From NCBI RefSeq assembly GCF_048544455.1, contig NC_133536.1, positions 27,654,152-27,718,151 on the forward strand: a stretch of DNA of 64,000 bases, given 5' to 3'. A model generated the notes under the pieces. It ran no database searches. It was not told where the DNA came from and was given only the letters and a program-made list of their open reading frames with translations. The translations under genes were made by a program, and so were the position numbers. Source of the stretch: Silene latifolia (taxonomy: Eukaryota; Streptophyta; Magnoliopsida; Caryophyllales; Caryophyllaceae). The first letter of the stretch is position 1. Each line of letters opens with the position of its first letter. Positions 31,914-42,118 of this stretch are shown piece by piece.

Positions 31914-32996
31914 CTATAATAAAAAAGGCCAGACGAAACTCTCAGTGTAATCTTCCACGTCCCATAAATGACCGTCGTAATGTCCACCTAAATTAGTGTC
32001 CTGACCTTGATCGACCACCTTGAGCTCCTTCAAATGGTGTACCAAACACTTTCCATTCTTTGAGAAGTGAATGAAATCGACATACCCGACATTAACATAG
32101 AACAATTTCTCCCATGAATTCCAATCATTGCGATCTTTCAACATCCAAACATCGAAACAAGTATTATCTATGTACCGACACAATGACAAGCAACCTTGTA
32201 TCCCAAACAAAGGCAGGTTAGCTTCGCTCTCTTGAAGCAACCAGCTCATCCATGGGTGTACCTCTAATTTTTCATCGCGTAAATTAAATCCAACAATGTG
32301 ATTTTCTTGATCTCCTTGATCGCGAATTCTAAGAGGCCAGTACACAGTGTTATCGATCAAAACACCCTTATGAATTCCTATCGTAGACACACGATTATTA
32401 TCTAAAACACATGCTATTCTTCGCCATTTCCCAGTGAGCGAAGAATATACGTATAAATGAGTATTAAAATCATTAGTATAACTCGTAAAAATGGCAACAA
32501 TCTTGTAGTCATCAGTGGATGATCCATGACCGAACCCATAAGCTGCCGTGAACATAAAGGGTTCGATTTCTTCAAGTTGAACAATTTGGTCAATTTCTCG
32601 ACTTTGTCGAATAGCAGGGTTCCAAAGATAGAAGGTACGATGTTGGTTTAATTCGCGGTACAAGCATACAAGGCCATCACAAGAACCAACTATATCTATA
32701 ACTCCACCTATACCATTATCAATGTCTAGGGGAAGTATTACAGGTTTTAGATGATCGTGTTGAATTTCGTCGTTGGATAACAAGTTGAACACATAATTAT
32801 ATCGTTTTGAATCATTCGCAAGTAAAAGAAAGTTATGAGGGCGCCAGGATGAATATCTAAGGTGCGATTTTGCAAAATCATGGCTCGAAATGGCGTATAA
32901 CCAATCCTTACAAACAGACTTGAAGCGAAATAGAGATCTTACCGGAAGTCTTGGTAGTATATTTTCGAGTATCAAGTGATGAGGAAGACGCGTCAT
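31914..32996 (-). CDS. F-box protein with F-box-associated domain (intact)
   Basis: 360 codons in one exon, ATG at 32996. The F-box is at residues 3-45 (LPHHLILENILPRLPVRSLF, then VCKDWLYAISSHDF). The F-box-associated region follows: GSCDGLVCLYREL, FYLWNPAIRQSREI, YGFGHGSSTDDYKIVAIFTS and GVLIDNTVYWPL are the typical FBA/kelch-like landmarks. Such proteins bind SKP1 and bring a substrate to an SCF ubiquitin ligase; the substrate is unknown here. There is no internal stop or frameshift, so this is one of the two plausible working genes in the window. A truncated duplicate lies at 24093-24463, 7.5 kb away on the same strand. Confidence 0.88.
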   Translation of the reverse strand: MTRLPHHLILENILPRLPVRSLFRFKSVCKDWLYAISSHDFAKSHLRYSSWRPHNFLLLANDSKRYNYVFNLLSNDEIQHDHLKPVILPLDIDNGIGGVIDIVGSCDGLVCLYRELNQHRTFYLWNPAIRQSREIDQIVQLEEIEPFMFTAAYGFGHGSSTDDYKIVAIFTSYTNDFNTHLYVYSSLTGKWRRIACVLDNNRVSTIGIHKGVLIDNTVYWPLRIRDQGDQENHIVGFNLRDEKLEVHPWMSWLLQESEANLPLFGIQGCLSLCRYIDNTCFDVWMLKDRNDWNSWEKLFYVNVGYVDFIHFSKNGKCLVHHLKELKVVDQGQDTNLGGHYDGHLWDVEDYTESFVWPFLL

Positions 32997-33997
32997 TAAA
33001 ACGGGCTTGGAATGGTTGATTAATCACCAATAAACTCGTTTTATAGGAGACTTACTATTATGATTAGAATAGTATGATTATTATAGATGGTCGTTGACCT
33101 TGTTGTAATTAGTACAAAGATGTGTGAAAGAGTTTAATTAGATGTTAGTTAGAAGATAAGAGATGGGTTGATTATAATAGAGGAGACGTTAACATTATTG
33201 ACAACCAACTAACTTCCAAGGCATCGTTGGCAAAATGACAAGGTATCACATTATAAGTTATCTTATTCAAATCGTCACGCAATCAACACCACTAAAGTAA
33301 GTTTGTGAAGGGTGAGTGGTGACTTGTCGGGAAAAAGGAACATACATCGAATGTACTACCTTAAATCTTATTCGTTTTTTAGTATATGTATATTTTTTTT
33401 CTGAGCTTATTATCTCAACTTTATTTGTTTTTTAGCATATGTGTATTTTTTCTAAGATTAATAAAGTGTATAAATTAGATTCTAATATTTTTTTATTCCC
33501 GTGAAAACTCAAATTTAATTAAGCTTATAGTATAGTCATGTTTTTGAGTTTTATTGTAATTTTTGAATGAAGTCAGAAACTTTATAGTAAAACATGAACA
33601 TGGTTAAATATGAAGTTAAAAATTTCTCATTTTCAGATTTCAATTATTTATTTATCTAATCTATTTATAATGTTTGAGTTATTTTCTTATCCATTCTATT
33701 TTAAAATCTTTCGATAAACAAATTGATCAAATTGTATAATGAGACAATTAAGAAAGCGTGTCGGTATGCCTTTGTGAGCTCCCTTGTTGGGCCACAGTTG
33801 TGGCTTTCTGGCTCATTTTTGCCACTCATGAAGAGTGCAATTGTTGGGCCTTACCAAACAAGCCCAATCAATATTCATTTTGAAGATACTATAGACCAGC
33901 TCCAGCACATACAAGATTACACGCATTCCTGATGGACTTGTGTTATATACGACATTTCGTAATTACGTCCCAGTCGATTGTTTACCCTTCTTTCTAA
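32997..33997. other. Intergenic, promoter side of the F-box gene
   Basis: About 1 kb without a supported gene. It is AT-rich, with two loosely similar TTTTTTAGYATATGTRTATTTTTTC blocks at about 33376 and 33430. The promoter of the F-box gene should lie at its left end. Confidence 0.4.
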
Positions 33998-34230
33998 TTT
34001 TTTTTTTGGGGGAGCGGGATTATAACAAATGATATTAGTATTATTAACAACCGTCACCTTTTTGGGTAAGAGATTTTTCGGTTTGGTCCACATCCGAGCT
34101 GGATAGAATTGTTAGGGCGGTACAACTCTTCCTCATGAGTTTTATTATTACTGCTGGCATTCGCAGGGCTTGAACTCTAGATTTCTTGTTAAGCAAGACT
34201 CAGCCCCGTACCAGTTGATCTAGGTGCTCG
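33998..34230 (-). mobile_element. tRNA-derived SINE
   Basis: On the minus strand it begins GAGCACCTAGATCAACTGGTA, a good pol III A box, followed 35 bases later by AGTTCAAGCCC, a B box. It ends in CCCCCAAAAAAAAAA, a poly(A) tail. The length (about 230 bp) fits a plant SINE. No clear target duplication. Confidence 0.6.
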
Positions 34231-34435
34231 TAAGTTGGGTAACAATATTTGTGAAGAGGAAAATAAATGACTAGACAAGGCCACAATGGAGGTAATAAAT
34301 TTGTGTGAGATTAGGTTAATTCACCATATGCAAAGGGCCAAAGAGAACTGTAATCATTAATCAAGATCAAACTTATAGTAAAAACAAGAGTACGCATTCA
34401 CGGTAAAAGAAATAAAACAAGTCATATAAGAAAGA

Positions 34436-34559
34436 GAAAAATTCTTGTGTACTCCGGGAATACCGTACTCCTTACACCTAGGTTATTATTATATTCTATT
34501 TGGTGGATTAGTTGTAAGTGTAAGGAGTACGGTACTCCCGGAGGACGTAAGAATTTTTC
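34436..34559. mobile_element. Foldback MITE, 124 bp
   Basis: The ends form a 42 bp imperfect inverted repeat. GAAAAATTCTTGTGTACTCC... at the left is mirrored by ...GGAGGACGTAAGAATTTTTC at the right, leaving a loop of about 40 bp. AAAGA flanks both ends, but in low-complexity sequence. It lies 160 bp downstream of the F-box/LRR gene. Confidence 0.7.
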
Positions 34560-34718
34560 AAAGAAAGAAATTAACTAAGCACTTCACCAAAGATAAACGC
34601 AAAGTATCACATATACTATTATAGGTTTTGCACGCAGATGTAACCTAGTTTAGTTGATAAACCTGGTTTTCAACCTCGTCAGCATCAAAATCGCCAAAAA
34701 AGAAAAACGCACATATAA

Positions 34719-35984
34719 TCAATCCCTTGAACAAATGGGAGACCCATACGCTCCCGAAAGTTCGATTTGGCAGTGAGAGGAAATCCTTGGATACTTGTAT
34801 AAAGATCGATAGAACTCATCTTCCGGGAGGGAGTTATTTGGATGGATGAATGAAGACCTAGCATACAGTATCAGCTTCTCCAAAACAAGCGCACTTCTTA
34901 GTATATATGCTGCTAGCTCCAACAATTCTTCGTCAAGTCGAATCCCGTCCATTTCCAAATCTAATCGCTTCAAATGTTCGAGAGGTTTAACTTTAGGCTT
35001 TTGAGGAATATCCATCCCATAAAAATTAGTAACTTCCAACACGAGTTCCTCGAGATTGGGACAATGTAGCATTGAACTCAAATCTTCTAATTTTTTAAAA
35101 TGACCCAAATTCAATTTAAGACGAGTCATATTAGGGAAGATTGTCGTCTTTGTCGTTGTAGGGTAATTGTGAAGCAAAGGTGACGAGTAAAGGAGAGTAA
35201 GCGACTTGACATGGCTGATCGAATCAAATATTAATTCATCACAAGATTTGCGATCAGAGAAGAAGTTCAAGTGCTTCAATTTCGGAGCATCAATTATTAT
35301 AAGTTCAAGGATAGACGACCATCCATATAGACATACATTCAGTCGCTTTAAACGCTTACTCGAGATTTGTATTATCGAATCCTTTTGACGCTTATGAATG
35401 GTGAAGTTCAAATCTCTAAGCGACGGGCAAGAACGTATTAGAATTCCTAAATTTGTATAATCGGCCAAAATTAGACTAAGTTTCTTCAAATTAGGAAGAT
35501 CAATTGAATTAGGAATGCACCAAAGAAAGTCGTCCATACACAAGTTCAAGTCAAGCGATACCAACGAATTTATTCGGAAAACACTTGGTATGTTCACTCG
35601 ATAAAGACCATATGGTACACAACTACTACGATATGTTTTAACCTCGAAGTGTTGAAGGTTATGTTGCCGTAGTCGACGAGCCCATGAGGCTATAACATCC
35701 CAAGAAGAAGGTTTTATTACATATAAAGAAGCATTGGGAAGTTGAAGACTAAAGGTTTTGAGTAAGGGTAAATTAGCGAATATAGTGAAAAGGTTGTCAA
35801 GGATATTCCAAAGGAGGGGCGTATCATACAGATCATATCCCCCGAGTTTAATGTCGAACGTAGTGGCCGAAAAAGTGACGGAAGTGGTTGGACAAAGGCC
35901 AAGACGGTTGAATATGTCGACGAGGATGTCGTTCGGAAGGTAGATCCATCGTGCCACGGCCAGGTTACTAGGGTTTTCTTTCAT
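34719..35984 (-). CDS. F-box/LRR (FBD-like) protein with shortened F-box
   Basis: 421 codons from the ATG at 35984 (MKENPSNLAVARWIYLPNDI); open frame exists just upstream but without an ATG. Residues 14-28 are the start of an F-box (LPNDILVDIFNRLG). The second half of the motif, normally ending in a VLSKRWRYLW-type segment, is missing: the chain jumps to TTSVTFSATTFDIKL. Leu-rich repeats follow (SLVSLDLNLCMDD; NLKKLSLILADY; SLRDLNFTIH; LKHLNFFSD; NMTRLKLNLGHF; NLEELVLEVTNF; LKRLDLEMDG). The end resembles the FBD region (CQIELSGAYG). It may no longer bind SKP1, or it may have a degenerate F-box. A decayed relative lies at 47249-48510, beyond the CACTA element. Confidence 0.75.
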   Translation of the reverse strand: MKENPSNLAVARWIYLPNDILVDIFNRLGLCPTTSVTFSATTFDIKLGGYDLYDTPLLWNILDNLFTIFANLPLLKTFSLQLPNASLYVIKPSSWDVIASWARRLRQHNLQHFEVKTYRSSCVPYGLYRVNIPSVFRINSLVSLDLNLCMDDFLWCIPNSIDLPNLKKLSLILADYTNLGILIRSCPSLRDLNFTIHKRQKDSIIQISSKRLKRLNVCLYGWSSILELIIIDAPKLKHLNFFSDRKSCDELIFDSISHVKSLTLLYSSPLLHNYPTTTKTTIFPNMTRLKLNLGHFKKLEDLSSMLHCPNLEELVLEVTNFYGMDIPQKPKVKPLEHLKRLDLEMDGIRLDEELLELAAYILRSALVLEKLILYARSSFIHPNNSLPEDEFYRSLYKYPRISSHCQIELSGAYGSPICSRD

Positions 35985-36185
35985 TGTTTTTCTCTTTTTG
36001 GTGAACAAAGGGTTTTTCCCATTGTTTTGTGTAGTCGCCTATGCTTCTTGATTTTTTTTGTTTTTTGTAAACCCTTAATTATTCGTAAAAGTATGCAAAG
36101 TATATAATATATAAGCTATAACGACGAATTTGGTGCACAAGTGGCTATACAAAATATCATGAAAAGATTGTAAATATCTACTGTA

Positions 36186-36574
36186 TCTTTTATATATAAA
36201 ACGTTTTTTTAACGTGTGCCCTTAAGAAGTTAATTAAAGAAACATTTTTAAGAATATATTATCAAAAATCTCCTTTATAGTAAAATAATAAGAGACCTCA
36301 ATAATCTTCTTGTCTAAATGAATTTGGCTGTAATTGGGTTTTCATTACTGTAATTTGGGCTTTTATCATATCATATCTGTAATTGGATTTTCATTATATT
36401 ATATTTACAACTAGATTATAATGAACTTTCTCTTTTCGACTTATTAATACAAAATATTAATAATAATAAATTTAACAACTAAATTTCAAATTGAGTTAAA
36501 TATTAATTATATAATTGTTATTTTTTTTAATATTCCTATCAAAAAACCTCGCATTCGTGCGGTGTCTATACTAG
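36186..36574 (+). mobile_element. Small non-autonomous Helitron, 389 bp
   Basis: It starts TCTTTTATATATAAAACG after an A and ends with the hairpin-like CCTCGCATTCGTGCGGTG, then TCTATACTAG followed by T. Both the A|TC and CTAG|T borders fit Helitrons. No coding capacity. Confidence 0.7.
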
Positions 36575-36740
36575 TTGATGAACAAATTAACATGTACAAG
36601 ATAATTTCAGTAATTTTGAGCTTGATGCATAATAATAACTAAACGAAAATAGTGAAACAAAAATTGAGTAAATAAAAATTGCTATGACTTCACGTAAAAA
36701 CTTAGATAAGATCTTTACAATGAACCGATTAAGAGAATAA

Positions 36741-36842
36741 GAGTTAGCTCTAGTAAGAATTCTCTTACGATTTTAACCTATTTATGAAGTTGAGGGTTTG
36801 ATTCTCACCTATGACTTAGTGGATTCATTTGAACCAAAAAAA
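36741..36842 (+). mobile_element. Possible tRNA-derived SINE fragment
   Basis: GAGTTAGCTCTAGTAAG (A-box-like) is followed by GGGTTTGATTCTCAC (B-box-like), ending in CCAAAAAAATAATG. Short and diverged; low certainty. Confidence 0.4.
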
Positions 36843-37029
36843 TAATGAATCAAACAAGGAAATAGAGAATATAGTCATACAACTATTAGGAATCACTTTT
36901 GTCTCTATAAATAGATTGCGTTCAATAGTTCAATAGCTATGTCGTCAGGAAGCACTACTACAAATACAGGCAACTACAACGGCCCTTTAACAACGCTTAT
37001 TCACGAAAATCATCAAAAGACGTTGTAGA

Positions 37030-37285
37030 ATGGATGGCGCGAATTTTACCAAACTTAATTACAACGGTTCTGTGTTGTTAACCGTTGTTATTGGTTTTAA
37101 CAACGGGTCATACTTTCAACACCGTTGTTAATATAAAAACTAATAACAACGGTTACATTTTAACCGTTGTTAATAATTTGGCGCAAAATTAGTGAAAAGT
37201 AATTACAACGGTTTGTTTAGAACCCGTTGTTATTAGGTTGTAACAACGGTTGTATACTAAGTAACCGTTGTTATTAATGTAATGC
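37030..37285. repeat. CACTA 5' subterminal repeat array
   Basis: Alternating ACAACGGTT and AACCGTTGTT motifs in both orientations, about ten in 250 bp, before the TNPD gene. In En/Spm the equivalent motifs bind TNPA. A GGCGCAAAATTAGTGAAAAG block here recurs in the central array. Confidence 0.85.
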
Positions 37286-37582
37286 AAATCTTAAGAACAA
37301 CAAATTGCTTTATTCTGCTATACGCTACAAAACACAAACACAAGCTAATACTGCTACTATATCATCCTCCATTCCTCCCTGATCGTCTCTCTGTCTTCAT
37401 CTCCGTCACTGTTGTCACCGTCTTCTCTCCCTCATCGTGTTTATCAATCAGGTATATATGTTTCTAAGCAACGCTTATAGATATAGGATTTTTTGGCTTA
37501 TTATCTAATTTGTTGATAATTTAGCTTAATTGCTTTCCTGAATTTCGTTTATTTGTTTGCCTATTATTACGAATTTAGAATA

Positions 37583-40500
37583 ATGACTCGAACTTGGATG
37601 ATTGATGCAAATATGAGTGACCGCAACAATAAGGATGGTTTAGCTGAATTTTATGAAGTCGTTTCGAACAATTTGAAAGGTTCTTCTAGTATTGCATGTC
37701 CTTGTGAAAGATGTGGTAATATTAGCTATATGGCTTTTCCGGACGTTAAAATACACCTAGAAAAGTGGAGATTTAGTCGATCCTATACACGTTGGATTTT
37801 TCATGGGGAACCATTAGAAGAAGAGAATAGCTCTGAAGAAGATGATGTTGAGGTACACGAAAGGCTAACTGATGATCCTGAGTTTGCCGAGTTTTTTGAG
37901 TTGGAAGAGTTGGAAGTAGAGAAGTTGAATGTTGGGTCTATAGATAATGAAGAGAATGATGACGAGTCGATTGCTTTTGAAGATGTAGGTGATGACATTA
38001 GTAATTGGGATGACCTTAACAACATGTATGAGAAGTTGTGTGAGTCTGAAGCACCTCTGTATCCTGGTTGTAAGTTCACAAAAATGTCGGCTGTGGTGAA
38101 GTTGTATAATATCAAGGGGGCAAATGGGGTGAGTGACACGTGTTTCACTAATTTTTTAGCCTTGATAAAGGAGTTGCTTCCTGATGGTAATGTTCTACCT
38201 GTTAAGACATATGAGGCGAAAAAACTAATAAGAGGAGTGGGTATGAAATATGAGAAAATACATGCATGTCCAAATGATTGCATATTGTATTGGAAATTAT
38301 ATAAAAACTTAACCAATTGCCCTAAATGTTTGGAGTGGCGTTATAAGGATAAGGAAGGGATCCCGGCTAAGGTGTTGTGGTATTTTCCATTGATACCAAG
38401 AGTCATAAGGATTTATGCGAATCCCGATGATTCAAAAATGTTAACTTGGCATGAAACAGGAAGAATAAATGATGGAAAGCTAAGACACCCGGCAGATGGT
38501 ATGCAATGGAAATCGTTCGACGCTAAGTATCCCGAGTTCGGCAATGAACCTAGAAACTTATGTCTAGCACTGTCCACTGATGGAATGAACCCACACGGAA
38601 ACATGAGTAGCCAACATAGTACTTGGCCAGTAGTGTTGGCTATTTATAACTTACCTCCATATGTGTGCATGAAAAGAAAGTATTTGATGTTGTCGTTGTT
38701 AATTTCCGGCCCTAAACAACCTGGAAATGATATAGATGTCTATTTGGAACCTCTTCTAGATGATTTGCGAATGTTGTGGGATAGAAGTATTTGATGCATA
38801 TAAGAACGAAACTTTCAATTTGAGAGCGATGTTATTGTGTACAATATCTGACTATCCGGCTTATGGCGACCTTTCTGGGCACACAGTTCATGGGAAAGAG
38901 GCTTGTCCATTGTGTGGGGAGGATATCGAGTCTGAATACTTGAAGTCTTCTCGTAAGTATGTGTATATGGGAAATAGGAGGTTCTTGTATCATGACCATT
39001 GTTATCGCAAGATGCAGAAAGCATTCAATGGAAGACAAGAACTTTGCAACCTCCTAGAATTTTGAGTGGGCATGAAGTTTATCAGAAAGTAAAGCATATT
39101 GAGATAGATTATGGGAAGAAGAGCGGCTCTAAATTATCTACTCGTGGGTATAAGAAAAGATCCATATTTTTTGATAAACTTCCATATTGGCCGACTGGAG
39201 GTCGCATTGCCTCGATTTCATGCACATTGAGAAAAATGTCTGTGATAATATTATCAATACCCTTCTGAATGTTCCTGGTAAAACAAAGGATAATGCCGCA
39301 TCTAGGGAAGATATGAAAATGATGGGTATTAGGCTAGAGTTGGCACCACAGAAGAGAGGTAATCATACATTTTTACCGCCAGCAGCTTATACCCTTTCAC
39401 GGAATGAGAAAAAAGAGTTATGTGCATGCTTGAATGGAATTAAAGTGCCACATGGTTATTCGTCGAACATCAAAAGCCTAGTGTAAATGCAAGACCTAAA
39501 ACTCACCGGGTTAAAGTCACATGATTGTCACACTTTGATGCAACAATTACTACCTGTGGCTATTCGTTCCATTTTACCTGAAAAGGTAAGATATGTTATA
39601 ACTAGATTCTGTCTCTTCTTCCAGTCCATATGCGAGAAATTCATCGATCCCGATGACGCGGATTCATTGCAGGACCTCGTTGTAACCTCTCTTTGTCAGT
39701 TGGAAATGTATTTTCCACCCTCTTTCTTCACTATCATGATTCATCTGACCATTCCAGTGGTTAGGGAGATTTTGTACCTTGGGCCCGTGTACTTGAGATA
39801 CCAGTATCCTTTCGAAAGATTGATGAAAGTCTACAAGGACTATACATCTAATCGGTATCGTCCGGAAGGTTGTATTGCTGAACGCGCTATTTTAGACGAA
39901 GCTCTTTCATATTGTTACGCTGATCTCTCCCCTGAGGAGTTGATTGGCGTTCCTAAGAATCATCATAGTGACTGGATGACCGGAAAAGGTATTAGGGGCC
40001 GGGTTGAAAAAATTGTGACACGTGAAATGTTGCATTTAGCACATACGTATGTGCTAAACAACGAAGATGAGGTGCAACCTTATATTCAACAACACAAAGA
40101 TGAGCTCAAATACGATCACCCAAACAAGACCGAGAAGTGGATTGCAAACGAGCATACGAAGACGTTTGCAGAGTGGATTAGGAATATTGTCTTAGAGTGT
40201 ACGAATCAAACTGGTGATGACATCTCTCCTAGGTTACTACGTCTTGGTTTAGGTCCAAATGTTAGGGTCACCTTTTACAGCAGTTTTGCCATTAATGGAT
40301 ATACTTTTTACACCCGCGAGCAAGATGAGTTGAGCACAATGCAAAATAGTAGTGTGAGTTCTGAATTTGAGGCAATGCACTTTGCTACTTCAAAAGATAA
40401 AAAGCCTATTTGGGGAAAATGCCTTTATTATGGTGTTATTCAAGAAATATTGGTACTAGATTACATTGATTTCACAATGCCTTTGTTTCTATGTAACTGG

Positions 40501-40881
40501 GTTGATAACAACCTCCATTGTGTCCGAAAGGATAAGATGGGATTTACGTTGGTCAATCTGGGTAAGGTTGGCAATAATAAGGATGATCCTTTCATAATGG
40601 CATTCCAAGCTAAACAAGTGTTCTATGTCACCGATCCTATGGATAAGAAGTGGTCTGTTGTACTGTCTATAAGGAGTAGAAGGAGTAGTCCATCCGATAA
40701 TGGTGATGATGATCAGGATGTCGTTTTTGAGGGAATGGATCACTCTACCACTGTATCTTATTTCGACGATGTTGACACTGATAATGAGGACACTGAAAGC
40801 ATCTATATGCGTGATGACCATGGTGAAGGTATTTGGGTTAACGAAGAAACTATGACATCCAAGAAACGTCCCCGATCCTGA
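37583..40881 (+). pseudogene. CACTA transposase TNPD (TNP2), with frameshifts
   Basis: From ATG 37583: a transposase-associated zinc-binding domain (MTRTWMIDANMSDRNNKDGL; CPCERCGN), an acidic linker, then the TNP2 core (Transposase_21) with LALSTDGMNPHGNMSSQHST. The frame breaks near 38780, resumes with EVFDAYKNETFNLRAMLLCT, breaks near 39050 and near 39200, resumes with CLDFMHIEKNVCDN, and has a stop at 39484-39486. DUF4218 (YVITRFCLFFQSICEKF; YPFERLMKVYKDY) and DUF4216 (GFTLVNLG; KKWSVVL) follow to the stop at 40879-40881. All usual TNPD domains are present, but at least three frameshifts and one nonsense codon make it a pseudogene. Some of the breaks could instead be unrecognised introns. 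Confidence 0.9.
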
Positions 40882-41309
40882 GATGGTTCATCAGGACACA
40901 GTGATATGGACGACCAACATTTTGAGTCATTTTCAGATCAGTAATTTGATGGTTTAATTTATTTGTGAGTTGTGGGGAGCTAATGGGATGCCTGAATTTA
41001 TAACAAGTTTGAGATGTGTTGTATGTCTTTAGCTTTTGGTAGCTTTAAAAAGTCAATAGAACCAATAATGGTCATTGTTAAATAAAGATTCCCAAATTTG
41101 CATGGCATGGTAAATCCTGTAGCTTAGATATGCAGTATGCATGCATGCTGGTGTTGTCTTATTTTCTTGATCTTATTATTAGATGTGGATGCTGGTGTTG
41201 AAATTGTTTGAATAATGTTGCAAAGATATGGTGCTTCTTACATTACATGATGTATTGTTACAGGTTTGGACTGTAATGGAATTACAGTAATTTTTTTTTT
41301 TAAAAAAGG
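40882..41309. other. CACTA spacer after TNPD
   Basis: Noncoding, probably the TNPD 3' UTR; AT-rich with a T/A run at 41291. No other feature seen. Confidence 0.5.
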
Positions 41310-41645
41310 TTTAACAATAACAACGGTTATATTTAAATTACCCGTTGTTAATACTTTCAACAACGGTTATATTTACATCACCCGTTGTTATTACTATCAA
41401 CAACGGTTATAGTTACACTACCCGTTGTTATTACCTTCAACAACGATATTAGTACCCCTATCCGTTGTCATTGCTTTTTTAGACATATTTCATTTTGGCG
41501 CAAATTGGTGAAAATATATTACAACGGCTATATTTTAACCGTTGTAATAAAGTTTTGACAACGGTTGACTTTTATTGACCCGTTGTTATTAACATATAAC
41601 AACGGTTTTGTTTTGAGGACCCGTTGTCAATAGTTTGTCTTAATA
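41310..41645. repeat. CACTA central ACAACGGTT array
   Basis: About a dozen CAACGGTTATATTT / ACCCGTTGTTA motifs in both orientations, plus the GGCGCAAATTGGTGAAAATA block also found in the 5' array. It lies between TNPD and the second gene, about 480 bases before the latter's ATG. It may be a duplicated 5' end acting as a second promoter region, or the scar of a nested CACTA. Confidence 0.8.
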
Positions 41646-42118
41646 AAAAACTAATTTACAAACACATACAACATACCACACAAACACACACAACACCAGT
41701 TCAACCGTTGGTATCCTGAGTTTATTATTCTCTCTTCCTCGCTTTCTACATTCTCGTTGCCGGCCGTCGCCCAGTTTCCGACGCCCAGATTCCGCTGCCT
41801 TCCCTTATCATCCTGCTCGTTCTCTTTATCATCATCATCGGGTATGTTCCCTTTAATTTTGTGTTTCGTCATTAGGGTTTTAAGACGATCATCTTTTTTC
41901 TTTTTCATGCATCTGTTTGTTTTTCGTCTTCTTTGTTATCTTTATCATCCTGCATCATCTACTTCACTCCTCTTATTAGGGTTTAGGATTTTAGAAGCTC
42001 AATCTGTTGTTTTAAATTTTCATTCCTATTAGGGTTTAGGGTTTTAGATAATACTCTGCATGTACGTTGTTAAGTTGTTCATTTCCTATTTCATTCATAT
42101 TTGGGTTTTAGGATTATC

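Noticed and set aside
34150-34230. tRNA gene (A and B boxes on the minus strand)
   Set aside because: There is no cloverleaf or acceptor stem, and a poly(A) tail follows, so it is a SINE.
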